DNA of 64,000 nt from Paenibacillus sp. TCA20 (lineage in GTDB: Bacteria; Bacillota; Bacilli; Paenibacillales; Paenibacillaceae). Positions 54,170 through 63,344 of this stretch are shown here, piece by piece. Below the pieces are notes generated by a model. That model had not been told where the DNA came from. It was given only the letters and a program-made list of their open reading frames with translations, and did not search any database. The position numbers and the translations under genes were made by a program. The stretch lies in the NCBI RefSeq assembly GCF_000732325.1, contig NZ_BBIW01000004.1, positions 124,001 through 188,000 of the forward strand. Reading direction: 5' to 3'. The stretch's first letter is position 1, and the number at the start of each line of letters is the position of its first letter.

Positions 54170-54907
54170 TTAAACGATAGTGTATCCGCCGTCAATCGGT
54201 ACCATAGCACCGTTCATGAATTTGGCCTCATCAGAAGCGAGGAATACAGCTAGATCAGCAACTTCTTGGGCTTGACCGAAGCGATCCAATGGAATCTTGT
54301 CGGTAGGGCGAGTCTTGAGCATCTCTTCTGTCATTGGAGTAGAGATTGTACCCGGGCAAATCGCATTGATCTTAATATTGTACCTGCCATACACTGCCGC
54401 GAGGTGCTTCGTATAACCAATCACTCCATGCTTGGATGCAGTATAGGCTGCGCCTCCCATCTGGGCAACGAGTCCAGCAATAGAAGCAATATTCACGATG
54501 GTTCCTTGTTTACGCTCGATCATATGAGGCAGTACTAGATTGGAAATACGGAAGATGGCTTTGAGATTAATATCGAACATTAAGTCCCATTGTTCTTCAG
54601 TCGTTTCCAGACTGTTCGTATACTTGTCAAAGATCCCGGCGTTGTTAACAACGATGTCAATCTGACCGAAGGTATTCTTCGTATATTCAACCATATTCGA
54701 GAGATCTTCCAGCACAGTGACGTTCACTTTGACAGCTGCGGCTTGGCCGCCGTTCTCTTTAATTTGCGCTGCGACTTGCTCTGCACCTTCGAGGTTCATA
54801 TCGGCTACGATGACTTTAGCGCCTTCTCTAGCAAATGCAAGCGCTTCCGCTTTACCCATACCGGAGGCTGATCCGGTAATGATTGCGACTTTATTTTGTA
54901 ATCTCAT
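54170..54907 (-). CDS. Short-chain dehydrogenase/reductase (SDR)
   Basis: A 245-aa classical SDR. Cofactor motif TGSASGMGKAEAL near 11-23, the Asp of VADMNLEG (NAD preference) near 36, NNAG near 88, the catalytic YTASK near 155 and PGTISTP near 186. The family includes FabG-like and sugar or alcohol dehydrogenases; substrate is unknown. The start follows GGGGG by 8 bases. A LysR regulator lies 137 bases upstream on the same strand. Confidence 0.92.
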   Translation of the reverse strand: MRLQNKVAIITGSASGMGKAEALAFAREGAKVIVADMNLEGAEQVAAQIKENGGQAAAVKVNVTVLEDLSNMVEYTKNTFGQIDIVVNNAGIFDKYTNSLETTEEQWDLMFDINLKAIFRISNLVLPHMIERKQGTIVNIASIAGLVAQMGGAAYTASKHGVIGYTKHLAAVYGRYNIKINAICPGTISTPMTEEMLKTRPTDKIPLDRFGQAQEVADLAVFLASDEAKFMNGAMVPIDGGYTIV

Positions 54908-55044
54908 TATAATTACCCCCTGTAAAGTGGATGAATGTAACTAACTCTTACAGGTTTAATTATAGACTTCTCTTATATAATATCTAATACATATTTAGAC
55001 ATAATTCTATAACCTTAAAGTTATAAAAAAGATTTCGAGTAATT

Positions 55045-55947
55045 CTAGGTTTGATGGTAATACGTAGAGACGATGTTGCGAAAAAAATCAACCGTAAACT
55101 GCCGAAATTCCACGGCCGCTTTGGTAAGATAATGTTCCTTGTTCCAGGCAATACCGATGGTACGCTTACAGTTCGGGTTACTGATCCGAAGCTGGACCGT
55201 ATTAGGACCCCACTTGTTCAGTAGAGATAATTGAGGCGTAAAAGAGATACCTGCACCGAGCTCTACCAATCGCAGGATCGCCCCTGCCTCCTCCAGTTCA
55301 ATTGAAGTGTTCGCTGTAAATCCAGCCTGACTGCAGAAGTGATCACATAGATCCCGAAATTCATATCCAATAAAACGATTAATAAAAATCTCATCCTTGA
55401 CTTCCTCGAGAGAAATGCTGTCGCGATCTGCAAAGGGGTGGTTGCTCGGAACGGAGAGGAAAATCTCCTCTTCAAGCAGTGGCATCCATTCGATATGACC
55501 TCCAAATATAGGGCTGGAGGAAATGCATATGTCCATACTGCCTTGTTCAAGCGGGCCCCTCATATCTTTTGAATGAATTTGATATTGCTTGATTTCGACC
55601 TTGGGGTGGAGCTTCAAGAAATCAGTCAGCAGAAAGGGCAAAATATGCGGCAACGAAGTGCCAACCGATATGATGCCATTATCGAGACCGGACATATCGC
55701 GAATTTGGCGCTGACCTTCTTCAATCTCTTGAAAGATACGATCGACTCGTACAAGAAACGAACTCCCGAAATTATTGAGTCTGATTTGTCTGCCTTCCCG
55801 ATGGAAGAGTGGTGCTCCGAGTCCTTCTTCAAGGCGGGCAATGGTTTTGCTTAGTGCAGGCTGAGAAACATTGAGTTCCTGAGCTGCCTTCGTCATGTGT
55901 TCACAGCGGGCGGTAACTTGAAAGTAGCGAAGCTGCTGAAGTTCCAT
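55045..55947 (-). CDS. LysR family regulator, divergent from an OFA-type transporter
   Basis: A 300-aa LysR-type regulator. The helix-turn-helix is RCEHMTKAAQELNVSQPALS (14-33), and the rest is the effector-binding domain (for example GIISVGTSLPHILPFLL near 92). It faces the OFA-type MFS gene across 290 bases and lies upstream of the SDR gene on its own strand. Either or both could be its targets. CbbR/YtlI-like in general type, inducer unknown. Confidence 0.9.
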   Translation of the reverse strand: MELQQLRYFQVTARCEHMTKAAQELNVSQPALSKTIARLEEGLGAPLFHREGRQIRLNNFGSSFLVRVDRIFQEIEEGQRQIRDMSGLDNGIISVGTSLPHILPFLLTDFLKLHPKVEIKQYQIHSKDMRGPLEQGSMDICISSSPIFGGHIEWMPLLEEEIFLSVPSNHPFADRDSISLEEVKDEIFINRFIGYEFRDLCDHFCSQAGFTANTSIELEEAGAILRLVELGAGISFTPQLSLLNKWGPNTVQLRISNPNCKRTIGIAWNKEHYLTKAAVEFRQFTVDFFRNIVSTYYHQT

Positions 55948-56187
55948 ATCGTTGTAACCTGCTTTCTATAATTGATAACCTCGATGGAATGATTTTATTA
56001 ATAAATATGTATTATACATTGTTATTATATTCTTATAAGATAGTGGAAGAAAGAGCGATGTCACAATTCCGTCAATTTTATGATGTGTATATAGAGACAA
56101 TTTAATGAATCAAGAAGTCATGACCAATGACCCTACAGGGGATTTCTTATTGTAATAGTTGCTTCTATAAGTTGTGACGCCTCTTTG

Positions 56188-56203
56188 AGTAAACGCTTTC
56201 AAA
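56188..56203. promoter_or_regulatory. cre-like site ahead of the OFA-type transporter
   Basis: GAGTAAACGCTTTCAA, read on the minus strand as TTGAAAGCGTTTACTC, matches the cre consensus at all but one outer base. It lies 36 bases before the transporter start, where CcpA would repress. The rest of the 55948-56238 gap is AT-rich without a gene. Confidence 0.55.
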
Positions 56204-56238
56204 AAATGAGTTGAAAAAAGAGAAAGGGGATGTTATGC

Positions 56239-57483
56239 ATGTCATCTCAACCCAAACAGTTTAACCGATGGGCTGTTTTTGCAGCAGCTTGGATTATTAT
56301 TTTCTGTGTATCCTCTGTAGCCATCTACAGTGTGTTTTCGGATCCGATGACCAAAGCTCATGGATGGGCCACATCAGATTACAACTTGGCTTATTCCTTG
56401 TACACCTTGATTTTTGCTTTGATTGCTATTTATGCGGGAAGAATAACCGATAAATATGGGGCGAGAGTGTTAATGTATGTAGGGGGTGTACTATTCGGGC
56501 TTGGTTGGTTTCTTACCGGTTATGTCCAAAGTATTCCGATGTTCTATGTAACCTTTAGCTTGATTGCCGGTGGAGGAGCAGGACTGATGTACAACTCCGC
56601 CCTTGTTACAGCAGTCCGTTGGTTCCCGGATAAGGGTGGGAAAATTTCCGGGCTATTATTGTCCAGTGCGGCAATTGGTCCGTTTATTCTGTCACCGGTT
56701 TCTGCGACGTTGATCGAACGGATGGGGGTTGTTTCATCTTATCAGATCCTGGGGATATTCTATACCATTGCGATTCTCCTTACGGGGTGGTTGTTAGTCT
56801 CTCCGCCTGCGGATTACAGACCTAAGGGCTGGAATCCGGATCAATCCACCTCCGGCAGCACTTCAACGGGCACGGTGATGAATTATAACTGGAAGGAGAT
56901 GCTGAAATCGCCGCTGTTCTATCTGCTCTTCTTAACGCTGGTCAGCGCAAGTACAGCAGGTACCATGATGGTCAGCTCGGCTTCCATTATAGCTCAGGAC
57001 CAGATTGGATTAACAGCTGCAGCAGGCGCAATCATTGTCAGCATCAGCACGCTTGCCAACTTTGTTGGTAGACTCAGCTTTGGTGTTATTTACGATAAAT
57101 TTGGTGACTACGCTGCATTGCTTGTAAGTCTACTCATGACCATTGCTGCACTTCTATTGATGACGGTAGCTAAGGATTATACATTCTTTGCAATCTGTAT
57201 CATATTGCTTGGTTTTTCCTTTGGGGGTTTACTAGTTGTGTTCCCTCCACTGACGAGCAAGTCGTTCGGACCTAAGAATCTGGGTATCAATTATGCGATC
57301 GTGTTTGTTGGTTATTCCGGCGGTTCATTTGTGGGCCCTCGGATCGCCTCCTACTATAAAGAAACGACAGGAGCATTTACAAGTGCATACGTATCGGCTG
57401 CAGTGCTCACCGCTATCGGAATTATGCTCGTCGGTGTCATTATGTATATGAATAAAAAAAGACTGGAGAAATCAGCGATTTAA
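56239..57483 (+). CDS. OFA-family MFS transporter (oxalate/formate antiporter-like)
   Basis: A 414-aa major facilitator with twelve membrane helices. Loop 2-3 reads GRITDKYGARVLMYVGG near 71-87, and the repeat in the second half reads GRLSFGVIYDKFGDYAAL near 279. The GAGAGLMYNS-like segment (GGGAGLMYNSALVTAVRWFP) and PADYRPKGWNP are typical of OFA transporters, which exchange small carboxylates. I chose the ATG at 56239, 9 bases after AAAGGGG, over one at 56230. Probably under CcpA and the divergent LysR regulator. Confidence 0.88.
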   Translation: MSSQPKQFNRWAVFAAAWIIIFCVSSVAIYSVFSDPMTKAHGWATSDYNLAYSLYTLIFALIAIYAGRITDKYGARVLMYVGGVLFGLGWFLTGYVQSIPMFYVTFSLIAGGGAGLMYNSALVTAVRWFPDKGGKISGLLLSSAAIGPFILSPVSATLIERMGVVSSYQILGIFYTIAILLTGWLLVSPPADYRPKGWNPDQSTSGSTSTGTVMNYNWKEMLKSPLFYLLFLTLVSASTAGTMMVSSASIIAQDQIGLTAAAGAIIVSISTLANFVGRLSFGVIYDKFGDYAALLVSLLMTIAALLLMTVAKDYTFFAICIILLGFSFGGLLVVFPPLTSKSFGPKNLGINYAIVFVGYSGGSFVGPRIASYYKETTGAFTSAYVSAAVLTAIGIMLVGVIMYMNKKRLEKSAI

Positions 57484-57518
57484 AGACGTCTCCGAACTCC
57501 AGATCGGGGATATAGCAA

Positions 57519-57565
57519 AGGGAGCAGCTCTCGTGGTATCAACCATGAGTGCTGCTCCTCTTGTT
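57519..57565. terminator. Hairpin between convergent transporter and sulfur-fusion genes
   Basis: GGAGCAGC and GCTGCTCC enclose an inner TGGT/ACCA stem. The T tail is weak (TCTTGTT), so termination is plausible but not strong. Confidence 0.55.
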
Positions 57566-57575
57566 AATTTAAAAT

Positions 57576-60158
57576 TTAGATGAATAAATTAATCCCGGAT
57601 TGATCGGCTTGTCCCAGATAGTATCCAACTCCGCCGATCTTCACCCCATCGATCAGCTCTTCTTGCTTGATGCCCATGACATCCATCGACATTTGGCAAG
57701 CGACAAGCTCAACACCCTGAGAAACTGCGGTGTCCATCAGCTCTTCCAGCGAGGAGATGTTGCTTCGCTTCATCACTCCGCGAATCATCCTGGAGCCTGC
57801 ACCCAGCATGTTCATACGAGAGAGGCCAAGCTTCCGGCTTCCTCTTGGCATCATCATGCCGAACATGCGCCCCATGAAGTTCTTCTTCACATCCACCGGC
57901 TCGGTTTTCCGAAGAATATTCAGTCCCCAGAAGGTGAAGAACAGGGTAACCTTCTTGCCGCTTGCTGCAGCACCGTTTGCAATAATGAAGGAAGCGATCG
58001 CTTTATCCAGATCGCCGCTGAATACGACCATCGTAGTTCCTTCCGGTCTTGGGGCGGCCTGAGGCTCGGCTTGCTGTGAAAGCGCAGCAGGTTGTTGCTT
58101 AACCCCATCCTTTTTCAGATGTGCGCTTATTTCTCCGTCCGGCTGTTTACTTACGGACAGCACTTCATGACCCGACATACGGGCAAAGGATTGTACATCT
58201 TCGTAAAATCCAGGGTCAGTAGCGGTAATGTGCAGGATCTGTCCTGATTGGATACCATCCATCGCTTGCTTTGCTTGGACAAGAGGTCCAGGACAGGACA
58301 AGCCGCATGCATCGAGCTTCATATCTGCATGGATGCGGGTGCCTTCTAGCTTGAGGCTTACCTTCTCGGCAGCCGAATCGGATGGAGGAGATCCGGTCAC
58401 AGCCGAGCTCAACGCCAGTCCTGATCCTGCTTCTTCTCCATTAGCTGCAGGATCAGGCCTCTGTCCGGTTTCGGTGAATGCTTCCTTTTCCTGAACACCC
58501 TTGGCTACCGGCCTTTTCGGCTCAAACTTGTCCATCATATACGTTTTGTATCCTCCTGTCAGGTTGCGGACCTGATATCCGTGCTGCTCGAGAATACGGG
58601 CTGATGTGTATCCACGAAGTCCTACTTGGCAATACACCCAGATTTCTTTGTTTCGATCCAGCTCAGATAATCGAGCTCTCAACTCATCGACCGGAATATT
58701 AACGGAGTCAGGGATGTGGCCGTTCTGATGCTCGAGCTCTGATCTGACATCGACGAGCAGTGTGGTCTCCGGATTTCGGTTCTGCAAATCTGCACTCACA
58801 TACACCGACGTCTTCCCGGTTACCACATTCTCGGCGACATATCCGAGCATATTGACGGGATCCTTGGCAGATGAGAAGGGCGGAGCGTAAGCGAGATCCA
58901 GCTCGGTCAGATCGGTGACAGTCCCTCCAAAATGCAGTACAGCTGCAATATCATCGATCCGTTTATCTACACCCGTACGCCCGACAGCTGAAGCCCCCAG
59001 AATCTTGCCCTGAGAATCAAAGAGCAGCTTCATCGTAAGGGGAGTTGCGCCAGGGTAATATGCAGCATGAGCATTTGGATGAATATAAACAGCTTGATAT
59101 TCCAGCCCAATTAATTTCAATGTTTTCTCGCTCAGTCCGGTTTGGGCCCCTGTCACATCAAACACCTTAATAATAGAAGTTCCTTGAGATACGCTGTATG
59201 TGGTGCTTAGACCTGCGATGCGGTCAGCCGCAATTCTGCCTTGTTTATTCGCCGGTCCGGCAAGAGGGATAGCCGTCTTCCCGTTGCCCGCATGAATCTC
59301 GACAGCATCTCCTACGGCGTAAACACCTTCTACATTAGTCTCGAGTGCTTCGTTTACCTGGATATGTCCTCTCTCGCCCAGCTTGATGCTGCTTCCTGCC
59401 AGGAATCCTGTATCCGGTGCAACGCCTACGGCAAGAATGACAATATCGCTATGCAGCGTCTGTCCACTCTCCAGTACTGCTTCAACTTGAGCGCCATGCT
59501 CCTTAAATGACCGCACCTTATCATTAACAATGAGCTGCACACCTTGCTCTTCCATTTCCTTTGCCAGTACCCCTGCCATCTCCGGGTCAAAGGAATTCAT
59601 GATCTGTGGTCCAGATTGCACGAGTGTCACTTCAAGTCCAGCCAGCTTTAGGTTCTCAGCCATTTCCACACCGATATATCCTCCACCTATAACCACCGCA
59701 GAGCGGGTGTCCGGAGAGATGACCTGCTGCTTAATCCGATCGGTATCTGGAATGTTGCGTACTGAATAGATGTGGGGAAGATCTATCCCTGGCAGCTCCG
59801 GACGAATGGGTCTGGCCCCTGGTGAGAGCACAAGTGCATCATAGCTCTCCTCATAGATTCCACGCTCTAAGCTTCTAACCGTTACCTTTTTGGCGCTGGG
59901 ATCAATGGAGATGACTTCACTTCGAGTCCGAATATCGAGATTAAAACGCTTCGTCATCGCTTCCGGTGTTTGAACAATCAGTTTGGAGCGGTCCTGAATC
60001 GTATTTCCGATGTAGTAGGGGAGTCCGCAATTGGCAAATGAGATGTACTCGTCCCGTTCGAACATGATGATATGTGCTGTTTCATCCAGACGCCGCAGCC
60101 TTGCAGCAGCAGAAGCGCCGCCAGCAACGCCGCCGACAATAATTACCTTTTTACTCAT
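57576..60158 (-). CDS. Four-domain sulfur-transfer fusion: CoA-disulfide reductase / rhodanese / TusA / DsrE
   Basis: An 860-aa fusion. Residues 1-445 form an FAD/NAD(P) CoA-disulfide or persulfide reductase (VIIVGGVAGGASAAAR, active Cys44 in FANCGLPYYIG). Residues about 450-550 are a rhodanese domain with Cys near 512 (WVYCQVGLRGYTS). After a loose linker, about 605-680 is a TusA/SirA domain with DACGLSCPGPLVQAKQAM. Residues 710-860 are a DsrE/F-like domain (VVFSGDLDKAIASFIIANGA). Each thiol site is intact, so sulfur could be passed between domains of one chain. It overlaps the ArsR gene by four bases and is probably repressed by it until sulfide or polysulfide is present. Confidence 0.92.
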   Translation of the reverse strand: MSKKVIIVGGVAGGASAAARLRRLDETAHIIMFERDEYISFANCGLPYYIGNTIQDRSKLIVQTPEAMTKRFNLDIRTRSEVISIDPSAKKVTVRSLERGIYEESYDALVLSPGARPIRPELPGIDLPHIYSVRNIPDTDRIKQQVISPDTRSAVVIGGGYIGVEMAENLKLAGLEVTLVQSGPQIMNSFDPEMAGVLAKEMEEQGVQLIVNDKVRSFKEHGAQVEAVLESGQTLHSDIVILAVGVAPDTGFLAGSSIKLGERGHIQVNEALETNVEGVYAVGDAVEIHAGNGKTAIPLAGPANKQGRIAADRIAGLSTTYSVSQGTSIIKVFDVTGAQTGLSEKTLKLIGLEYQAVYIHPNAHAAYYPGATPLTMKLLFDSQGKILGASAVGRTGVDKRIDDIAAVLHFGGTVTDLTELDLAYAPPFSSAKDPVNMLGYVAENVVTGKTSVYVSADLQNRNPETTLLVDVRSELEHQNGHIPDSVNIPVDELRARLSELDRNKEIWVYCQVGLRGYTSARILEQHGYQVRNLTGGYKTYMMDKFEPKRPVAKGVQEKEAFTETGQRPDPAANGEEAGSGLALSSAVTGSPPSDSAAEKVSLKLEGTRIHADMKLDACGLSCPGPLVQAKQAMDGIQSGQILHITATDPGFYEDVQSFARMSGHEVLSVSKQPDGEISAHLKKDGVKQQPAALSQQAEPQAAPRPEGTTMVVFSGDLDKAIASFIIANGAAASGKKVTLFFTFWGLNILRKTEPVDVKKNFMGRMFGMMMPRGSRKLGLSRMNMLGAGSRMIRGVMKRSNISSLEELMDTAVSQGVELVACQMSMDVMGIKQEELIDGVKIGGVGYYLGQADQSGINLFI

Positions 60159-60445
60159 TTCTCTTCCTCCTGAAAAAATACTTCAATAATCCCTTTAACT
60201 CGGGGATCTTTTACGGAATAAGTCACTTCGAGTCCATGCCGTTCAGCCTCGACAATGCCCAGGCTCCGCAGCTTCTGCAGATGCTGGGATACGGTCGATT
60301 GAGGAAGCTCCAGACATTCCTGCATGTAGCTGACGTTACAGCTGCCCTTCTGAAGCAGTCCTCTTACAATACATAGCCGAACCGGATGGGCCAGCGCCTT
60401 CAGACACTCGGCCATTTCGTTATATATTTTGATATTATTATTCAC
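60155..60445 (-). CDS. ArsR family repressor of the sulfur-transfer fusion
   Basis: A 97-aa winged-helix repressor. Helix-turn-helix around QECLELPQSTVSQHLQKLRS (about 45-64), with the wing in GLEVTYSV. I chose the GTG at 60445, 9 bases after AGGAGG; a longer frame exists upstream without a ribosome site. Cys residues near 26, 37 and 45 (LCIVRG, GSCNVSYMQEC) could sense persulfide or metal, as in SqrR/BigR-type repressors, though the usual second Cys near the C-terminus is not present. It is first in a two-gene operon with the fusion. Confidence 0.88.
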   Translation of the reverse strand: MNNNIKIYNEMAECLKALAHPVRLCIVRGLLQKGSCNVSYMQECLELPQSTVSQHLQKLRSLGIVEAERHGLEVTYSVKDPRVKGIIEVFFQEEEK

Positions 60446-60543
60446 GGATAACAGCCTCCTCTTAAGAACTTCAAGGTGATGGGTAATAAACGAATCGTTA
60501 TGAATACTCAAATTTATGATTCATTTACGATTTATAAATCAAT

Positions 60544-60563
60544 ATATTGTAATATTACGATAT
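60544..60563. promoter_or_regulatory. Palindromic ArsR operator candidate
   Basis: ATATTGTAATATTACGATAT is a near-perfect 20-bp palindrome about 100 bases before the ArsR start, with AT-rich repeats (TATAAATCAA) on both sides. Confidence 0.6.
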
Positions 60564-60596
60564 AGTGATATATAAATCAACCCTAAGCCCAATTTG

Positions 60597-60661
60597 CATA
60601 AAAAAGCCAGATGATGCTTCCCAGGGAAATTAAAATCACAAGGAAGGATAACATCCGGCTG
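60597..60661 (-). terminator. Intrinsic terminator after the GH13 neopullulanase gene
   Basis: On the minus strand AGCCGGATG pairs with CATCTGGCT around an inner GGAAG-type stem and runs into six T. Confidence 0.75.
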
Positions 60662-60668
60662 TGTGTAA

Positions 60669-62411
60669 CTATACAGATTTCAGAACCGCATAACCGAATG
60701 GAGGCAGCTCCATTTGCAGCTTACCGTCTGTAACCGGCCATTCATTGCCGGACAGGAGATCGAGGTAAGAGTCTCCATCCACCTCCACAGCGAAGGATTC
60801 TGGATCCTCGGAAGTGCTGGTCAATATAACGATGGTTTCATTCTCGTCTGTCCGTGCGTAGGCCAGCTTCGTACCGTCCTGCTCGGCTTCCAGGAAGTGA
60901 ACACTGCCTGTACGAAGGGCAGGATGTGATTTGCGCAGTTCAATCAGATGCTGATAGTAAGTGAACAGCTCGCGGTCCTGTTTGGACTCATCCCATTCCA
61001 TACATTTGCGGCAGCCCGGGTCATGATCGCCATCCATCCCGATCTCATCTCCATAGTATATACAAGGAGTGCCGATATAAGTGAATTGGAAGAGGGCAGC
61101 CAGCTTCATTTTGCGTTTGTCTCCCTTGCTCAAAGTGAGCAGACGGGGCGTATCGTGACTGTCCAGCAGGTTGAAGGCCACCTCTGTCGCTTGAAGCGAG
61201 TAGCGGGATAGCTGCCGTCCGATCGAGTTGGCAAAATGATAGGCGTCAATTTCGTCCTTGATAAAAAAGTCAACGACCGCATTCGTGAACGGATAGTTCA
61301 TTGCCGCATCAAATTGATCCCCTTGCAGCCATGGGGAAGCATCATTCCACACTTCTCCAAGGATATAGGCATCCGGGTTTACCTTTTTGACCGTGTGACG
61401 GAATTCTCTCCAAAATTCATGATCTACCTCATTCGCTACATCTAGACGCCAGCCGTCGACTCCGATCTCCTTAATCCAGTACTCCGCCACATTGAGAAGA
61501 TACTCCTTGACCTCAGGATTCTCGGTGTTCAGCTTCGGCATGAGCGGCTCAAAGGAGAACGTTTCATAGCTCGGAATGCCGTCAACCACTTCAATCGGGA
61601 AGCTGCGAATATAGAACCAATCCTTATATTTGGACTGCTCACCATTCTTCTGCAGATCGACGAAGGGCTTGAATGTACGGCCGGAGTGGTTAAACACGGC
61701 ATCAAGGAGCACTTTGATACCACGCTTATGGCACTGCTTCACCAGCTTCTTCAATGTGTCAGCATCTCCAAAGTGCGGATCAATCCGCATATAATCCTCG
61801 GTATCATACTTGTGGTTGGTAGTTGCTTCAAAGATCGGAGTAAAATAAATGGCTGTAATCCCGAGCTCGCTCAAATAATCCAGGTGATCCATGACCCCTT
61901 GAAGATCTCCACCAAAGAAGTTATCACGCTCAGGCTTCCCACCCCAAGGCAGTACACTCTCTGGATCATTGCTCTTGTCACCATTGGCAAAACGTTCCGG
62001 GAAGATCTGATAAAATATGGCGTCCTTAACCCAAGCAGGCGGGGTAAATACATCAACTCCGTTAATATAAGGGAATTCAAACATTCGGTCCGGATTGTCC
62101 GGCTCTTCTTCGAGAAAGTTATTCTCATCCATCCAGATGCTCTCTTCCCCATCCTCCAGCAGGAAGGCGTAGCGCAGGCGACGGTAAGGCGGCTGTACTT
62201 CACAGCTGTAATAGTCGTACATGGAATCGGAGGTCATCTTGCTAAGAGGTATGTACTTTTTAGTTCGCTCCCAGTCGTATTTATCTCCCGTTAAGATGGA
62301 GACCTTATGAACATCATCTCTTTTGGTGCGAATTCGAATAATAATGGTATCCTTGTCATAAGCGCAGGACCACTGCTGTTTCGGATGATGATAAATGGCT
62401 TCTAATAGCAT
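60669..62411 (-). CDS. Cytoplasmic neopullulanase / cyclomaltodextrinase (GH13)
   Basis: A 580-aa GH13 enzyme. The N-terminal CBM34 domain (about 1-125) is followed by the barrel beginning WVKDAIFYQIFPERFANGD. The nucleophile Asp is near 322 (GVDGWRLDVANEVD), the acid Glu near 352 (YILGEVWND) and the third Asp near 418 (LLDSHDTPRLL). No signal peptide, so it acts inside on imported malto-oligosaccharides or cyclodextrins. I chose the ATG at 62411 after GGGAGG; residues upstream are not coding-like. Probably works with the maltodextrin importer at 38-41.6 kb. Confidence 0.93.
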   Translation of the reverse strand: MLLEAIYHHPKQQWSCAYDKDTIIIRIRTKRDDVHKVSILTGDKYDWERTKKYIPLSKMTSDSMYDYYSCEVQPPYRRLRYAFLLEDGEESIWMDENNFLEEEPDNPDRMFEFPYINGVDVFTPPAWVKDAIFYQIFPERFANGDKSNDPESVLPWGGKPERDNFFGGDLQGVMDHLDYLSELGITAIYFTPIFEATTNHKYDTEDYMRIDPHFGDADTLKKLVKQCHKRGIKVLLDAVFNHSGRTFKPFVDLQKNGEQSKYKDWFYIRSFPIEVVDGIPSYETFSFEPLMPKLNTENPEVKEYLLNVAEYWIKEIGVDGWRLDVANEVDHEFWREFRHTVKKVNPDAYILGEVWNDASPWLQGDQFDAAMNYPFTNAVVDFFIKDEIDAYHFANSIGRQLSRYSLQATEVAFNLLDSHDTPRLLTLSKGDKRKMKLAALFQFTYIGTPCIYYGDEIGMDGDHDPGCRKCMEWDESKQDRELFTYYQHLIELRKSHPALRTGSVHFLEAEQDGTKLAYARTDENETIVILTSTSEDPESFAVEVDGDSYLDLLSGNEWPVTDGKLQMELPPFGYAVLKSV

Positions 62412-62666
62412 AGTATTGTTCCTCCCTTGTATATATTGCATAGAAAAAACAAAAGGCACAACCAAAGAGAGATAATGTTCTCCGAGGTTGTACCTGTACA
62501 TGATTCATCACAGATAACATGGCCTTTTAATTGTGAGTTAAAATGCAGGAAGTTATACTGAATTGTAGAACTTTGCAGCAGATTTGCTTCATTTTGTAAT
62601 ATACCATGCAGATCCTGGTTTCTGCAATGAAGCGCGTACATATTTTATAAACGAGGTGTTACTGGA

Positions 62667-63344
62667 ATGACAACACTGCTCTATATTGAGGATGATATCG
62701 AAATCGGGAATCTGGTAAGGGCGGATCTTGAGGACCGGGGTTATGATGTGCTCTGGTTAAAGAGCGGAGAGAAGGCTGTCTCCATGGCACATGGGACGCA
62801 TCTGGCCATTCTGGATGTTATGCTGCCCGGACTTGATGGCTTCACTGTTGGCCAGCGGCTTAAGAAAGAGCTTCCGGAGCTGCCGATCTTGATGCTCTCT
62901 GCACGAACGTCCATTGATGACAAGCTGCAGGGACTCGAATTTGCCGATGATTATTTGACCAAGCCCTTTCATCCGGATGAGCTTGCGGCCAGAGTAGAGG
63001 TGCTGCTTCGGCGAAATGGACAGGCACTGCCCCGTTCTGAGCACATCGTGCTAGATCATTTGAATGTTTATATGGACGAACAGCGAATCATCGATACATC
63101 AGTGAATGAAGAAATTGTGCTTACCGGCAAGCAGTTTCATATTTTTAATTATTTACTGAGACATTTGGGGCAGATCAAAACAAAAGAGCAGATCTATGAA
63201 GCCGTATGGGGTGAGCCATATATGGAAGGTGACAAGACGCTTATGGTCCATATTCGTCACTTGCGAGAGAAATTGGAGCAGGATCCGGCTGAACCCAAAA
63301 TTATTGAGACGATCAGGGGTGTAGGCTACCGGGTGAAGGCATGA
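62667..63344 (+). CDS. OmpR/PhoB-type response regulator
   Basis: A 225-aa response regulator. The receiver domain has YIEDDIEIGN at the start, the phosphoacceptor Asp near 51 (LAILDVMLPGLDG) and Lys near 99 (DYLTKPF). The winged-helix domain (about 125-222) ends in KTLMVHIRHLREKLEQD and IETIRGVGYRVKA. CGAGGTG precedes the ATG. Its stop overlaps the start of the histidine kinase gene (ATGA). Confidence 0.93.
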   Translation: MTTLLYIEDDIEIGNLVRADLEDRGYDVLWLKSGEKAVSMAHGTHLAILDVMLPGLDGFTVGQRLKKELPELPILMLSARTSIDDKLQGLEFADDYLTKPFHPDELAARVEVLLRRNGQALPRSEHIVLDHLNVYMDEQRIIDTSVNEEIVLTGKQFHIFNYLLRHLGQIKTKEQIYEAVWGEPYMEGDKTLMVHIRHLREKLEQDPAEPKIIETIRGVGYRVKA

